The notes: a model not told the origin generated them from the sequence alone. Counted from the first letter of the stretch, positions 41,688 to 51,397 are shown. The stretch: DNA of 64,000 nucleotides from Paraburkholderia oxyphila NBRC 105797 (GCF_000685075.1 NZ_BAYD01000035.1:32787-96786), one strand, 5' to 3'. Program-made: numbers and translations.

Positions 41688-43234
41688 ACGTCATCGCAAC
41701 TTTCGTCTTCGTCCTGTTGTTCATCGGCGTCACGATCGTCGGCTTCCTCGCTGCGCACTGGCGCAAGGGCGACCTCGCCCATCTCGACGAGTGGGGTCTC
41801 GGCGGCCGGCGCTTCGGCACCATCGTCACGTGGTTCCTGCTCGGCGGCGATCTCTATACGGCCTACACCTTCGTGGCGGTGCCGGCGCTCGTGTTCGGTG
41901 CGGGCGCAACGGGCTTCTTCGCGCTGCCCTACACGATCCTGATCTATCCGTTTGCGTTCGTGGTGTTCCCGAAACTCTGGGCCATCGCCAAGCGTCACAG
42001 CTACGTCACCTCGGCCGACTTCGTGAGCGCGCGCTACGGCAGCCGCATGCTCGCGCTCGCCATCGCGCTCACCGGCATCGTTGCGACCATGCCGTATATC
42101 GCGCTGCAACTGGTGGGTATCGAAGTGGTGATTGGCGCGCTCGGCTTCGACACCACGGGCTTCGTCGGCGACCTGCCGCTCATCATCGCGTTCGCGATTC
42201 TCGCGGCCTACACCTACACTTCGGGCCTGCGCGCGCCGGCCATGATCGCCGTGGTGAAGGACGTGCTCATCTACATCACGATCATCGTGGCCATTATCGT
42301 GATTCCCGCGCAGATGGGCGGCTTCGGTCACATCTTCGGCGCGGTGCCGCCGGCCAAGTTGCTGCTCAAGGCCCCGGATGCTTCGAGCCTGAACGGCTAT
42401 AGCGCCTATGCGACTCTCGCGGTGGGCTCGGCGCTTGCGCTGTTCCTGTATCCGCACTCGGTCACGGCGATTCTCTCGTCCTCGTCGGGCAACGCCATCC
42501 GCCGCAACATGGCCATGCTGCCCGCGTACTCGCTCGTGCTCGGCCTGCTCGCGCTGCTCGGCTATATGGCGCTCGCCTCGGGCGTGAAGGACATGCCGCA
42601 GTACGCGCCGTACTTCAAGGCCTTCGGCCCGAACTTCGCGGTGCCGGCGCTGTTCCTGCAGTACTTCCCGTCGTGGTTCGTGGGCGTGGCGTTTGCGGCC
42701 ATCGGCATCGGCGCGCTGGTGCCGGCGGCAATCATGTCGATCGCGGCCGCCAACCTCTACACGCGCAACATCCACAAGGAGTTCATCAACCGCAACATGA
42801 ATCACGAGCAGGAGACCAATGTCGCCAAGCTGGTCTCGCTGATCGTGAAAGTGGGCGCGGTGGCGTTCATCCTGGGCCTGCCGCTCACGTACGCGATTCA
42901 GCTGCAGCTGCTCGGCGGGATCTGGATCATCCAGACGCTGCCCGCCATCGTGCTCGGCCTCTACACGCGCATGCTCGACTGGCGCGGCCTGCTGCTCGGC
43001 TGGGCGGCGGGCATCGCCACCGGCACGTGGATGGCCATCTCGCTGCACCTCAAGGGCTCGATCTTCGTCGTGCATCTGTTCGGCATGGACGTGCCGGGCT
43101 ACGCGGCGGTCTGGTCGCTGGTCGTGAACCTCGTGGTCTCGGTGGTGGTGTCGGTGCTCGTGCATCTGGTCGGCATGCAAAAGGGCGAGGACCGCACGCG
43201 CCCCGAGGACTATCTCGACCCGATCGAAAGCTGA
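41684..43234 (+). CDS. SSS-family sodium:solute symporter (MctP-like)
   Basis: 516 residues with about 13 helices. The LGGRRFGTIVTWFLLGGDLYTAYTFVAVPALVFGAG start and the SYVTSADFVSARYGSR segment are typical of MctP-type monocarboxylate/amino-acid symporters. It forms a coupled pair with the DUF3311 protein. Substrates such as lactate, pyruvate or alanine are possible but not shown here. Confidence 0.93.
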   Translation: MNVIATFVFVLLFIGVTIVGFLAAHWRKGDLAHLDEWGLGGRRFGTIVTWFLLGGDLYTAYTFVAVPALVFGAGATGFFALPYTILIYPFAFVVFPKLWAIAKRHSYVTSADFVSARYGSRMLALAIALTGIVATMPYIALQLVGIEVVIGALGFDTTGFVGDLPLIIAFAILAAYTYTSGLRAPAMIAVVKDVLIYITIIVAIIVIPAQMGGFGHIFGAVPPAKLLLKAPDASSLNGYSAYATLAVGSALALFLYPHSVTAILSSSSGNAIRRNMAMLPAYSLVLGLLALLGYMALASGVKDMPQYAPYFKAFGPNFAVPALFLQYFPSWFVGVAFAAIGIGALVPAAIMSIAAANLYTRNIHKEFINRNMNHEQETNVAKLVSLIVKVGAVAFILGLPLTYAIQLQLLGGIWIIQTLPAIVLGLYTRMLDWRGLLLGWAAGIATGTWMAISLHLKGSIFVVHLFGMDVPGYAAVWSLVVNLVVSVVVSVLVHLVGMQKGEDRTRPEDYLDPIES

Positions 43235-43285
43235 TCCGGTGCGCGCCAGGGCCTTGGCCTTGCGCGCGCGGCCAGCTTCACACGC

Positions 43286-43322
43286 AATGCCCGCAACGTC
43301 ATGGTTGCGGGCATTTGTTTTT
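43286..43322 (+). terminator. Rho-independent terminator after the SSS gene
   Basis: AATGCCCGCAAC/GTTGCGGGCATT with a 6-base loop, then TGTTTTT. Confidence 0.85.
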
Positions 43323-43429
43323 CTGGTGCACGATGCTTGCAGGGACGAACCTCCTGGGAGGCGCCGTTCCCGGCTCTTTTGCCGATTCTCCGCCCACTTG
43401 CGTCACGTCCAGCAGGCTTCGAGCGCGCC

Positions 43430-44740
43430 ATGGCTTCGTCCGACCACGACACCGACACCGCATCCTCCGCCGCCACCGGCGACGCGTCGCGCCAGGGCAC
43501 GCGCGCCGCCGGCCGCAGCAAGCCCGTACGCCGGCGCTCGCGCGTGGCGCGCCTCTGGCGCGCGCTCACCTCGCCGTTCTACCGCTACCGCAACGCCGGG
43601 ATCATTCACGGCGTGCGCGTCGGGCTCGCGATGCTCGTGTCGATCTTCGCCACCACGGGCATCGACATCCCGCACGGCATCTGGGCGTCGGTCACGCTGC
43701 TCGTGGTGATCGGCGGCCTCCAGCATCATGGCAACATCCGCAAGAAGGCCGCCGAGCGCGCGCTCGGCACCGTGCTCGGCGCGCTGATCGGCCTCACGCT
43801 GATCGTCGTGCAGGCGGTGACGGGCTTCACGTGGCTCACGTACTCGCTCATGGCCATCGTCGCGGCCGTGTGCAGCTATTACGCGATCGGCAAGGCGGGC
43901 TATGTGCCGCTGCTCACGGCCATCACGATGTGCATCGTCGCGGGCCACGGCGACAACCTCATCGACACGGGCCTGTGGCGCACGCTCAATGTGATGATCG
44001 GCATCGTGATCGCGCTGGCGTTTTCGTTCGCGCTGCCGCTGCACGCCACCTATTCGTGGCGCTACCGGCTCGCCGACAATCTGCGCGAGATTGCGTGTGT
44101 CTATGCACAGGTGGTGAGCGGGGCGCACGTGGACCCCGACGCGCAGGTTGAGACTTTCCGGCGTCTGAATGCGCGGCTCGTGCAGCTGCGCGCGCTGATG
44201 CCTTCGGTAGCGAAAGAGATCGACGTGCCGCTCGCGCGGCTCGAGCAGGTGCAGCGCCTGCACCGCTCGCTGCTGAGCTCGCTGGAGATGATGTCGACGG
44301 GCCTCGGAAACTCCGAGCAGCGGCTCGTGCGGGTGGCCTTCGCGGGGCGCAGCGCGTGCGTGCGCGAAGCGCTGCTGGCGACGGCGCGGGCACTGCGCTT
44401 TGGCGGCACGCGGCATCCGGAGGCGGCGGCGCGTGCATTGCGGGCGGGCGCGCTCGAGGCCGCCTCGGGTGGCCTGGGTGGCCTGGGTGGCTTCGGTGGC
44501 TTCGGTGGCTTGGGTGGGGCAGGCGGCGGCGTGCCGGGCGCGGTCCCGGAAAGTGTGCCAGCGGGGCTGCCGTGTGCTGCGCCGCTGGCGCAGGGCGCCG
44601 CGCCGCTCGCACCGGAAATGCAGGGGCCTTACTGGCTCGAACAGCGCTTCGAGGAGCAGGTGGGGCAACTGCGTGCCTTGCTCCTCGAAACCGAGCCGAG
44701 ATGGAACATCGAACGCGCCCATATGCACCGCATGGTGTGA
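43430..44740 (+). CDS. FUSC-family inner-membrane protein
   Basis: 436 residues. A charged N-terminus (1-45) precedes about six helices of a FUSC domain (GVRVGLAMLVSIFATTGIDIPHG, GNIRKKAAERALGTVLGALIG). Relatives are implicated in export of aromatic acids or stress efflux. A Gly/Phe tract of six nine-base repeats lies in the C-terminal cytosolic half. ATG 43430 (MASSDHDTD) is chosen over a longer reading through the terminator. Confidence 0.85.
   Translation: MASSDHDTDTASSAATGDASRQGTRAAGRSKPVRRRSRVARLWRALTSPFYRYRNAGIIHGVRVGLAMLVSIFATTGIDIPHGIWASVTLLVVIGGLQHHGNIRKKAAERALGTVLGALIGLTLIVVQAVTGFTWLTYSLMAIVAAVCSYYAIGKAGYVPLLTAITMCIVAGHGDNLIDTGLWRTLNVMIGIVIALAFSFALPLHATYSWRYRLADNLREIACVYAQVVSGAHVDPDAQVETFRRLNARLVQLRALMPSVAKEIDVPLARLEQVQRLHRSLLSSLEMMSTGLGNSEQRLVRVAFAGRSACVREALLATARALRFGGTRHPEAAARALRAGALEAASGGLGGLGGFGGFGGLGGAGGGVPGAVPESVPAGLPCAAPLAQGAAPLAPEMQGPYWLEQRFEEQVGQLRALLLETEPRWNIERAHMHRMV
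44468..44521. repeat. Six 9-bp repeats coding GGL/GGF
   Basis: GGTGGCCTG-type units, variant in the third codon, encode a Gly-Gly-Leu/Phe run in the FUSC protein. Confidence 0.85.
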
Positions 44741-44768
44741 CGCGCGCGCGCAAACGTGATGGCGATGC

Positions 44769-45200
44769 TCAGGCAGCGGGGCTTTCGAGCGGCGGCGCGC
44801 TGACCATCCACGGCACGCCGAACTTGTCGGCCAGCATGCCGAAGCCGGGTGACCAGAAGGTTTTGCCGAACGGCATCGTGACCTGGCCGCCCTTGGCGAG
44901 CGCGTCGAAGTAGCGCTGCGCGGTGGCGGCGTCAGGGGCCGTGAGCGAGACGCTGAAACCGAGGAATTTATCGTGATGGGTCATGCATCCGCCGTCGGAC
45001 ATCATGAGCTGCGCGTCGCCGACCTGGATCGTCGCGTGCATGATTTTTTCGGCGAATTCGGGCGGCATCGGCTGCTCGGGGTTCGGTGGCGCGTCCTTGA
45101 AGCGCATCTTGAACAGCTCCTGCGCGCCGAGCGCCTCGCGATAGAACGCGATCGCCTCTTCGCAGGTGCCGTTGTAGAACAGGTAGGGCTGGATTTGCAT
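44769..45200 (-). CDS. VOC-family protein, PhnB-like
   Basis: 143 residues. The family begins MQIQPYLFYNGTCEEAIAFYREALGAQ and contains MPPEFAEKIMHATIQVGDAQLMMSD and a C-terminal AKGGQVTMPFGKTFWSPGFGMLADKFGVPWMV. The ATG at 45200 has AAGGAAA six bases upstream, better than the TTG at 45206. Metal-dependent dioxygenase or bleomycin-resistance-like fold; role unknown. Confidence 0.9.
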   Translation of the reverse strand: MQIQPYLFYNGTCEEAIAFYREALGAQELFKMRFKDAPPNPEQPMPPEFAEKIMHATIQVGDAQLMMSDGGCMTHHDKFLGFSVSLTAPDAATAQRYFDALAKGGQVTMPFGKTFWSPGFGMLADKFGVPWMVSAPPLESPAA

Positions 45201-45224
45201 CGTCAATTTCCTTGCGCACTGGAC

Positions 45225-45242
45225 CGCCGGGCGATCCCGCGG
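45225..45242. repeat. 18-base copy of the dcm-linker sequence
   Basis: CGCCGGGCGATCCCGCGG, identical to 2766-2783 inside dcm. Confidence 0.75.
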
Positions 45243-45492
45243 TGGGCGGTCCCAGGTTGGCTGGCCGGCCCAATGAAGGAGCGCCGCGCGGCTTGGGTGA
45301 TGCTGCGCGGCAGGGCGGGGCCGGGGTGGGGCGGCATGTTGCGCCGCTGCCCCTGATTCTAGGCGCTCCGGATGACCGCATGCACTTTTTGGGGGCAGGT
45401 GTCGTCAGGGTTTGCGAGAGCGCAGACGGGAATGGAGTTTGCGCTGCTTGCCGCCGGAAAATTGGGGGGCGCGCTGTTCAGGTGTGGCATGC

Positions 45493-45524
45493 AAAAAGGG
45501 CCGCACACGGTACGTGTGCGGCCC
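45493..45524 (-). terminator. Rho-independent terminator of tal
   Basis: 12-bp perfect stem GGGCCGCACACG/CGTGTGCGGCCC, 3-base loop, with a T5 run on the minus strand at 45497-45493. Confidence 0.9.
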
Positions 45525-45552
45525 CGGCGGAGGTCTGTTGGTGGCTTCGCGC

Positions 45553-46512
45553 TTACCGCCCGCGCAGCTCCTCGATCATCTTTTCGAGCTTGATCGCGTC
45601 GGCGGCGAATGCGCGGATGCCTTCAGCGAGCTTCTCCGTCGCCATCGCGTCTTCGTTGAGCTGGAAGCGGAACGACGGTTCGTCCACGGCCACGCGCTCG
45701 ATCTGCGCGTCCTTGAACGCTTCCGGCACGAGCTTGCGCTCGACCTTCTCCGTGCTGTCCTGCAGCTTCTGCAGCAGATCCGGGCTGATCGTGAGCAGGT
45801 CGCAGCCGGCCAGCTCGACGATCTGGCTGGTGTTGCGGAAGCTCGCGCCCATCACCTCGGTCGTGTAGCCGAACTTCTTGTAGTACGCGTAGATCTTGCG
45901 CACCGATTGCACGCCCGGATCGTTCGCGCCGCCGTCCTTCGCGTCGTCCCAGTCTGCGCCCTTGGCCTTCTTGTACCAGTCGTAGATGCGGCCGACGAAC
46001 GGCGAGATCAGCTGCGCGCCCGCTTCGGCGCACGCGGCGGCCTGCGCGAGCGAGAACAGCAGCGTCATGTTGCAGCGGATGCCGTCCTTTTGCAGCACTT
46101 CAGCTGCGCGGATGCCTTCCCACGTGGAGGCGAGCTTGATCAGCACACGCTCGCGCGGGATGCCGGCCTGCTTGTACAGGTCGATGATGTGATGCGCCTT
46201 GTCGATCGACTTCTTCGTGTCGAACGAGAGGCGTGCGTCCACTTCGGTCGAGACGCGGCCCGGGATGATCTTGAGGATCTCGGTGCCGAAGGCGACCAGC
46301 AGGTGGTCGATGATCGATTCGACCGATTCGCTCGCGTGATCGCGCACGGTTTTTTCGAGCAGCGGCCGGTACTCGGCCTTCTGCACGGCCTTGAGGATCA
46401 GCGACGGGTTCGTGGTCGCGTCCTGCGGCTTGTACTGGACGAACTGCTGGAAGTCGCCCGTATCGGCGACGACGGTGGTGTACTGCTTGAGCTGATCGAG
46501 TGCGGTAGTCAT
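45553..46512 (-). CDS. tal: Transaldolase
   Basis: 319 residues. Transaldolase B-type: TTVVADTGD (Asp17), DATTNPSL (31-38), VSTEVDARLSFD (87-98) and the Schiff-base Lys126 in RVLIKLASTWEG. Exchanges dihydroxyacetone units between sugar phosphates in the pentose phosphate pathway. Start at 46512; a longer reading upstream is not needed. Confidence 0.95.
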   Translation of the reverse strand: MTTALDQLKQYTTVVADTGDFQQFVQYKPQDATTNPSLILKAVQKAEYRPLLEKTVRDHASESVESIIDHLLVAFGTEILKIIPGRVSTEVDARLSFDTKKSIDKAHHIIDLYKQAGIPRERVLIKLASTWEGIRAAEVLQKDGIRCNMTLLFSLAQAAACAEAGAQLISPFVGRIYDWYKKAKGADWDDAKDGGANDPGVQSVRKIYAYYKKFGYTTEVMGASFRNTSQIVELAGCDLLTISPDLLQKLQDSTEKVERKLVPEAFKDAQIERVAVDEPSFRFQLNEDAMATEKLAEGIRAFAADAIKLEKMIEELRGR

Positions 46513-46819
46513 GTCAGGCCTTGTGGGCGCATACGCGCCGGCGTCGGTAGGAGTTGAACGGCCTCGCGCGCCCGAGCCGCTGGCTCCTGGCACGAAGGGC
46601 GAAACGCGAAATGCAGAACGCCTGAAAACGCCTCAAAACGCGAAGGGGCGCTGCGTCGCCGCACCGGACACCGTCGTCCGCAGGGACGGGGACGGAGCGC
46701 GGGCGGCGCGCGATGCCGTGCCGGTGGGCACGGCGTACGCCATCATTTTATGGCGGATCGGGTGGCGGTGCGATGACGCGCGCCGTGGTATCGCCAATGC
46801 ATCGCCGATCCCCGCGCCA
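46513..46819. other. Gene-free region between tal and benE
   Basis: High-GC, no supported gene; probably contains the tal promoter, which I cannot point to. Confidence 0.4.
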
Positions 46820-48037
46820 TCAGGCCCGCCGCGCGTTCAGGATCACCTGGGTGAGCACGCCTGCCACGAGTCCCCAGAACGCCGCCCCGATCGAGAGCAG
46901 CGTGAGCCCGGAAGCCGTCACCATGAACGTCACGAGCGCGGCTTCGCGCTCGTGGGGGTTCTGCATGGCGTTGGTGAGGCCGCTCATGATCGAGCCGAAC
47001 AGCGCGAGCGCCGCGATGGAGACCACGAGCGCCGGCGGAAACGCCGCGAACAGCGCCGCGATGGTCGCGCCGAAGGTGCCGGCGAGCAGATAGAAGATGC
47101 CGCACCAGACGGCGGCCATATAGCGCTTCGTGCGGTCTTCATGGGCGTGCGGCCCGGTGCAGATCGCCGCGGTGATGGCCGCGAGATTGATGCCGTGCGA
47201 GCCGAACGGCGCGAGCACGAGCGAGGCGATGCCGGTCGTGGCGATGAGCGGCGAGGAGGGCGTGTTGTAGCCGTCGGCGCGCAGCACGGCGATGCCGGGC
47301 ACGTTCTGCGAGGCCATCGCCACGACGAAGAGCGGAATGCCGATGCTCACGATCGCCGAAGCGGAGAACGCGGGCATCGTGAACACGGGCTTCGCGACGG
47401 CCACGCGGAAGTGGCTGAAGTCGAGCAGCCCGAGCACCGCGGCGGCCGCCACGCCCACCACGAGCGTGCCGACGATCGCATAGCGCGGCACCCAGCGCTT
47501 GAGCAGCAGGTAGGCGAAGAACATCGTGAGCACGAGCGGCGTCTGCACCTGGGCCGCGTGAAAGATCTCGATGCCGATCTCGAACAGGATGCCCGCGAGC
47601 AGCGCCGCCGCGATGCCGGCGGGCACGCGCTTCATGAGCGCGTCGAACCAGCCGGTCACGCCCACGGCCGTAAGCAGCAGCGCGCAGACGAGGTATGCGC
47701 CGATGGCCTCGGCATAGGGCACATGCGGCAGCGAGCTGATCAGGAGCGCCGCGCCCGGCGTCGACCAGGCGATCACGGTGGGCGCGCGATACCACAGCGA
47801 CAAGCCGATGGTGGTCACGCCCATGCCGATCGAAAGCGACCAGATCCACGAGGAAATCTGCGCGGGGGAGAGATGCGCGGCCTGGCCGGCCTGGAACATC
47901 AGCACGAGCGAGCTCGTGTAGCCGGTCATCATCGCGACGAAGCCCGCGACGATCGTGGCCACCGACGTGTCGGCGAAGGGCCGCAAGGGTCCCGGCCGGA
48001 ACGTCGATGGCAGGTCCGGGGACGAAGGCGCGGTCAT
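46820..48037 (-). CDS. benE: Benzoate transporter BenE family
   Basis: 405 residues with about 12 helices. The BenE signatures are visible: TGYTSSLVLMFQAGQAAHLS, the VTTIGLSLWYRAPTVIAWST segment and the SIGIPLFVVAMASQNVPGIAVL segment. Imports benzoate or related aromatic acids by proton symport. Followed by the minus-strand VWA gene upstream by 97 bases; the orientation suggests separate units. Confidence 0.9.
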   Translation of the reverse strand: MTAPSSPDLPSTFRPGPLRPFADTSVATIVAGFVAMMTGYTSSLVLMFQAGQAAHLSPAQISSWIWSLSIGMGVTTIGLSLWYRAPTVIAWSTPGAALLISSLPHVPYAEAIGAYLVCALLLTAVGVTGWFDALMKRVPAGIAAALLAGILFEIGIEIFHAAQVQTPLVLTMFFAYLLLKRWVPRYAIVGTLVVGVAAAAVLGLLDFSHFRVAVAKPVFTMPAFSASAIVSIGIPLFVVAMASQNVPGIAVLRADGYNTPSSPLIATTGIASLVLAPFGSHGINLAAITAAICTGPHAHEDRTKRYMAAVWCGIFYLLAGTFGATIAALFAAFPPALVVSIAALALFGSIMSGLTNAMQNPHEREAALVTFMVTASGLTLLSIGAAFWGLVAGVLTQVILNARRA

Positions 48038-48134
48038 GCTGGGAATCTCCTCGTTTTATGGTTGTGTGCGCAACGGTCTGGCGGCGCGCCGCGGGCTACG
48101 CGGCGAAATTGAGCGAAACGTGGGTACGGTGGCG

Positions 48135-49307
48135 CTATTTGCTCAGCACGCGCATGGCCGTTTCGAGCCCGGCGACGGTGAGCGGATACATGCGATGCCC
48201 GAGTATCTCGCGGATGATCGATACCGACTGGCGGTACTCCCATAGCCGCTCGGGCTCGGGATTGAGCCACGCGAAATGCGGGAACTGGTCGGCCAGGCGC
48301 CGCAGCCACACGGCGCCGGCCTCGGGGTTGTTGTACTCGACCGAGCCGCCCGGCTGCAGCACTTCATAGGGGCTCATGGTCGCGTCGCCGACGAAAATGA
48401 GCTTGTAGTCGGGCGTGAACTTGTGCAGCAGGTCCCAGGTGGGCGTGCGCTCGGCATGGCGGCGGCGGTTGTTCTTCCACAGGTAGTCGTAGACGCAGTT
48501 GTGGAAGTAGTAGAACTCGAGGTGCTTGAACTCGGCCTTCGCGGCCGAAAAGAGCTCCTCGGTGCGCTTGATGTGATCGTCCATCGAGCCGCCCACGTCG
48601 AGCAGCATCAGCACCTTCACGTTGTTGTGGCGCTCCGGGACCATCTTGAGGTCGAGCCAGCCGGCATTGGCGGCCGTGCTGCGGATCGTGTCGGTGAGGT
48701 CCAGCTCTTCGGCGGCGCCCTCGCGCGCGAAGCGGCGCAGGCGCCGCAGCGCCACCTTGATGTTGCGCGTGCCGATCTCGACCTGGTCGTCGTAGTCGCG
48801 GTACGCGCGCGCGTCCCACACCTTCACGGCGCTGCGCTGGCCGCCTTCGCCGCCGATGCGGATGCCCTCGGGGTTGTAGCCGCCGTTGCCGAAGGGCGAG
48901 GTGCCGCCCGTGCCGATCCACTTGCTGCCGCCTTCGTGGCGCTCCTTCTGTTCCTCGAAGAGTTCCTTGAGGCGCTCCATGAGCTTGTCGAGCCCGCCCA
49001 TCGCCTCGATCTGCGCGCGCTGCTCGGGCGTGAAGTCGCGCTCGAGGCGCTTCTTGAGCCAGTCTTCGGGAATGTCGAAGGCGAGCTCCGACTTCTTCTC
49101 GATGCCGCGGAAGTACGCGCCGAAAGCCTGATCGAAGCGGTCGAAGTATTGCTCGTCCTTCACGAGCGTCATGCGCGCGAGGTAATAGAAGTCGTCGAGC
49201 GAGGGCGCGATCACGCGCTCCTTGAGCGCCTCGACGAGTGTGAGGTACTCCTTCACGGAGACCGGCAGCTTCGCGTCTCGCAGCGTGTAAAAGAAGTCGA
49301 TCAGCAT
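48135..49307 (-). CDS. VWA domain protein, CoxE-like
   Basis: 390 residues. The C-terminal half has a metal-ion-dependent adhesion-like site LLDVGGSMDDHI, in which the first Ser is Gly (DxGxS instead of DxSxS), and CVYDYLWKNNRR and FVGDATMSPYEV later. CoxE-like proteins act with MoxR ATPases to mature or insert metals in enzymes. It follows the MoxR gene by 58 bases; the pair is probably an operon. Confidence 0.88.
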   Translation of the reverse strand: MLIDFFYTLRDAKLPVSVKEYLTLVEALKERVIAPSLDDFYYLARMTLVKDEQYFDRFDQAFGAYFRGIEKKSELAFDIPEDWLKKRLERDFTPEQRAQIEAMGGLDKLMERLKELFEEQKERHEGGSKWIGTGGTSPFGNGGYNPEGIRIGGEGGQRSAVKVWDARAYRDYDDQVEIGTRNIKVALRRLRRFAREGAAEELDLTDTIRSTAANAGWLDLKMVPERHNNVKVLMLLDVGGSMDDHIKRTEELFSAAKAEFKHLEFYYFHNCVYDYLWKNNRRRHAERTPTWDLLHKFTPDYKLIFVGDATMSPYEVLQPGGSVEYNNPEAGAVWLRRLADQFPHFAWLNPEPERLWEYRQSVSIIREILGHRMYPLTVAGLETAMRVLSK

Positions 49308-49365
49308 GCTGGTTCTCCGGCCTTGCGAGCGTGCTCCGCGCCTTGCGGCTGTCCTGGCGGTTGTC

Positions 49366-50217
49366 TTAGCGGTTGTGACGGTTCATGTAGATGAGCCGCT
49401 CGAACAGGGTCATGTCCTGCTCGTTCTTGAGCAGCGCGCCGGCGAGCGGCGGCATGGACTTCGAGCCGTCCGCCGCGCGCAGCGCGTCGGGCGGAATGTC
49501 CTCGGCGAGCAGCAGCTTGAGCCAGTCGAGCAGTTCGGAGGTGGACGGCTTCTTCTTCAGGCCCGCGACGTTGCGCAGCTCGAAGAAGCTTTCCATCGCC
49601 GCGTTGAGCAGATCGCGGCGGATGCCCGGATAGTGCACCTCGACGATGCGCTGCATCGTGGCCGGGTCGGGGAAGCTGATGTAGTGGAAGAAGCAGCGGC
49701 GCAGGAAGGCGTCGGGCAGCTCCTTCTCGTTGTTCGACGTGATGATGACGAGCGGACGCTGCTTCGCTTTCACGAGCTCGCGCGTTTCGTACACGTAGAA
49801 CTCCATGCGGTCGAGTTCGCGCAGCAGGTCGTTGGGGAATTCGATGTCGGCCTTGTCGATCTCGTCGATCAAGAGCACGCTTTGCTGCTCCGACTCGAAC
49901 GCCTGCCACAGCACGCCCTTCACGATGTAGTTGCGGATGTCCTTCACGCGCTCGTCGCCGAGCTGCGAGTCGCGCAGGCGCGAGACCGCGTCGTACTCGT
50001 AGAGGCCTTGCTGCGCCTTCGTGGTGGACTTGATGTGCCACTGCATGAGCGGCATGTCGAGCGCCGCCGCCACTTCCTCGGCCAGCATGGTCTTGCCCGT
50101 GCCGGGCTCGCCCTTGATGAGCAGCGGTCGTTTGAGGGTGATCGCGGCGTTGACCGCGAGCTTGAGGTCGTCGGTGGCGACATACTGCGAAGAGCCTTCG
50201 AAACGCGTGGCGCGCAT
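49366..50217 (-). CDS. MoxR-family AAA+ ATPase
   Basis: 283 residues. Walker A GEPGTGKT (36-43), Walker B LLIDEIDK (about 109-116), TSNNEKELPDAFLRRCFFHY (sensor/arginine-finger region). ATPase partner of the CoxE-like VWA protein, probably remodelling a client enzyme. ATG 50217 begins MRATRFEGSSQY; longer frames upstream are not supported. Confidence 0.94.
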   Translation of the reverse strand: MRATRFEGSSQYVATDDLKLAVNAAITLKRPLLIKGEPGTGKTMLAEEVAAALDMPLMQWHIKSTTKAQQGLYEYDAVSRLRDSQLGDERVKDIRNYIVKGVLWQAFESEQQSVLLIDEIDKADIEFPNDLLRELDRMEFYVYETRELVKAKQRPLVIITSNNEKELPDAFLRRCFFHYISFPDPATMQRIVEVHYPGIRRDLLNAAMESFFELRNVAGLKKKPSTSELLDWLKLLLAEDIPPDALRAADGSKSMPPLAGALLKNEQDMTLFERLIYMNRHNR

Positions 50218-50608
50218 GATGAACCGCTCGCTAAAAAAATCCCAGTATAAGTCAGAAGGGGTGTTGGGTCGGGGGGCGCTCGCGTATCGTTGGGTCCGCC
50301 CGATGCGGCACTCGTTTGTGGCTCGCGCGCGGTGTATGAGACACGCGTGGGGCACATCAGGGATGACCCGCACGCCACCCTGCCAGACCGCTCGCGAATT
50401 TTCTCATTCACGCCCGAGCCCCGTCCGGCGGGCGTCAGCGGGCATTGCCCCGGCGCTAGCCCGGTGGACGTGCGGCGGGGCGTCGCGGTATACTCGGACC
50501 GATTTTTTTCGGCCTGCACGGCGACCCAAAAGTAAAACAGCAGTAATGCGGCGCAGGCCGTGGCCTGCGGTTCGGGCGTTCGAATCCCCTCAAGCCAGGT
50601 TGGATGCT
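50218..50608. other. Divergent region upstream of the cytochromes
   Basis: No gene. Promoter-like TGGACG (50465-50470) and TATACT (50489-50494), 18-base spacer, lie 115 bases before the first cytochrome start. Confidence 0.5.
50465..50494 (+). promoter_or_regulatory. Putative promoter for the cytochrome c pair
   Basis: -35 TGGACG, 18-base spacer, -10 TATACT. Confidence 0.5.
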
Positions 50609-50974
50609 ATGAAAAAAATTGTCGGCAAGCACGTCATGTTTGGCGCATTGACAGTGCTGGCGGGCTTCGCGGCCACGGCACACGCGGATGTCGTGGGCAG
50701 CGCGAAGGCAGGGCAGGGCAAGGTTGCGATGTGTATCGGCTGTCATGGTATTCCCGACTACCGCACCGCCTATCCCGAGGTCTATCACGTGCCAATCCTG
50801 GGCGGCCAGAACGCGCAATACATCGAAAACGCGTTGCACAGCTACAAGAAGGGCGACCGCCACTTCGGGACGATGCATGCGATCGCGGCGACGTTGTCCG
50901 ACCAGGACATCGCCGATATCGCGGCGTATTACTCGTCGCAGACGGCCGCCACGAAAAACAACCCCGAGAAGTAA
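50609..50974 (+). CDS. Class I cytochrome c, CIGCH type
   Basis: 121 residues. Signal peptide ending at about AHA-D (26/27), one heme site CIGCH (42-46) and a likely axial Met89 in GTMH. Small periplasmic electron carrier. A second cytochrome gene starts 27 bases after its stop. Confidence 0.9.
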   Translation: MKKIVGKHVMFGALTVLAGFAATAHADVVGSAKAGQGKVAMCIGCHGIPDYRTAYPEVYHVPILGGQNAQYIENALHSYKKGDRHFGTMHAIAATLSDQDIADIAAYYSSQTAATKNNPEK

Positions 50975-51001
50975 CCGGCACGGGACAGGACAGGAGAATC
51001 C

Positions 51002-51397
51002 ATGAACAAGCCCTACACGGCCGAGCGCGCCTCGCTTCTGAAGACCGCCTCGGGGGTTTGCGCCGCCGCAGCGCTCACGATTGCGGTGGCCCTGCAGCCG
51101 GCGCACGCCGCAGACGCCTCCAACGGCAAGGTGCTCGCCGACAGCCACAACTGCGCGGCCTGCCACGGCGTGAACCTGAACAAGCCGGTAAGCCCCGAGT
51201 ATCCGAAGCTCGCGGGCCAGCACGCGGACTACATCTATTGGGCGCTGCGCCAGTATCAGATGGGCACCGGCAACCCGAACTTCGGCCGCAGCAATCCGAT
51301 CATGCAGGCGCAGGTGCAGAGCCTCTCGGAGCGCGACCTGAAGGATCTGGCCGCCTACGTCGAATCGCTCAAGGGCGATCTGGTCGAGAAAAAGTAA
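51002..51397 (+). CDS. Class I cytochrome c, CAACH type
   Basis: 131 residues. Signal peptide ending near AHA-A (36/37), heme site CAACH (51-55), Met101 as likely axial ligand. Forms an operon with the preceding cytochrome. Confidence 0.9.
   Translation: MNKPYTAERASLLKTASGVCAAAALTIAVALQPAHAADASNGKVLADSHNCAACHGVNLNKPVSPEYPKLAGQHADYIYWALRQYQMGTGNPNFGRSNPIMQAQVQSLSERDLKDLAAYVESLKGDLVEKK

Larger units (their letters stand above)
45207..45552. other. Gene-free region between VOC and tal
   Basis: No gene. Holds the tal terminator at 45493 and an 18-base copy (45225-45242) of the dcm linker repeat. Confidence 0.55.

Noticed and set aside
46511..48112. 533-residue plus-strand frame opposite benE
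   Set aside because: His/Arg/Glu-rich shadow; BenE signatures lie on the minus strand.
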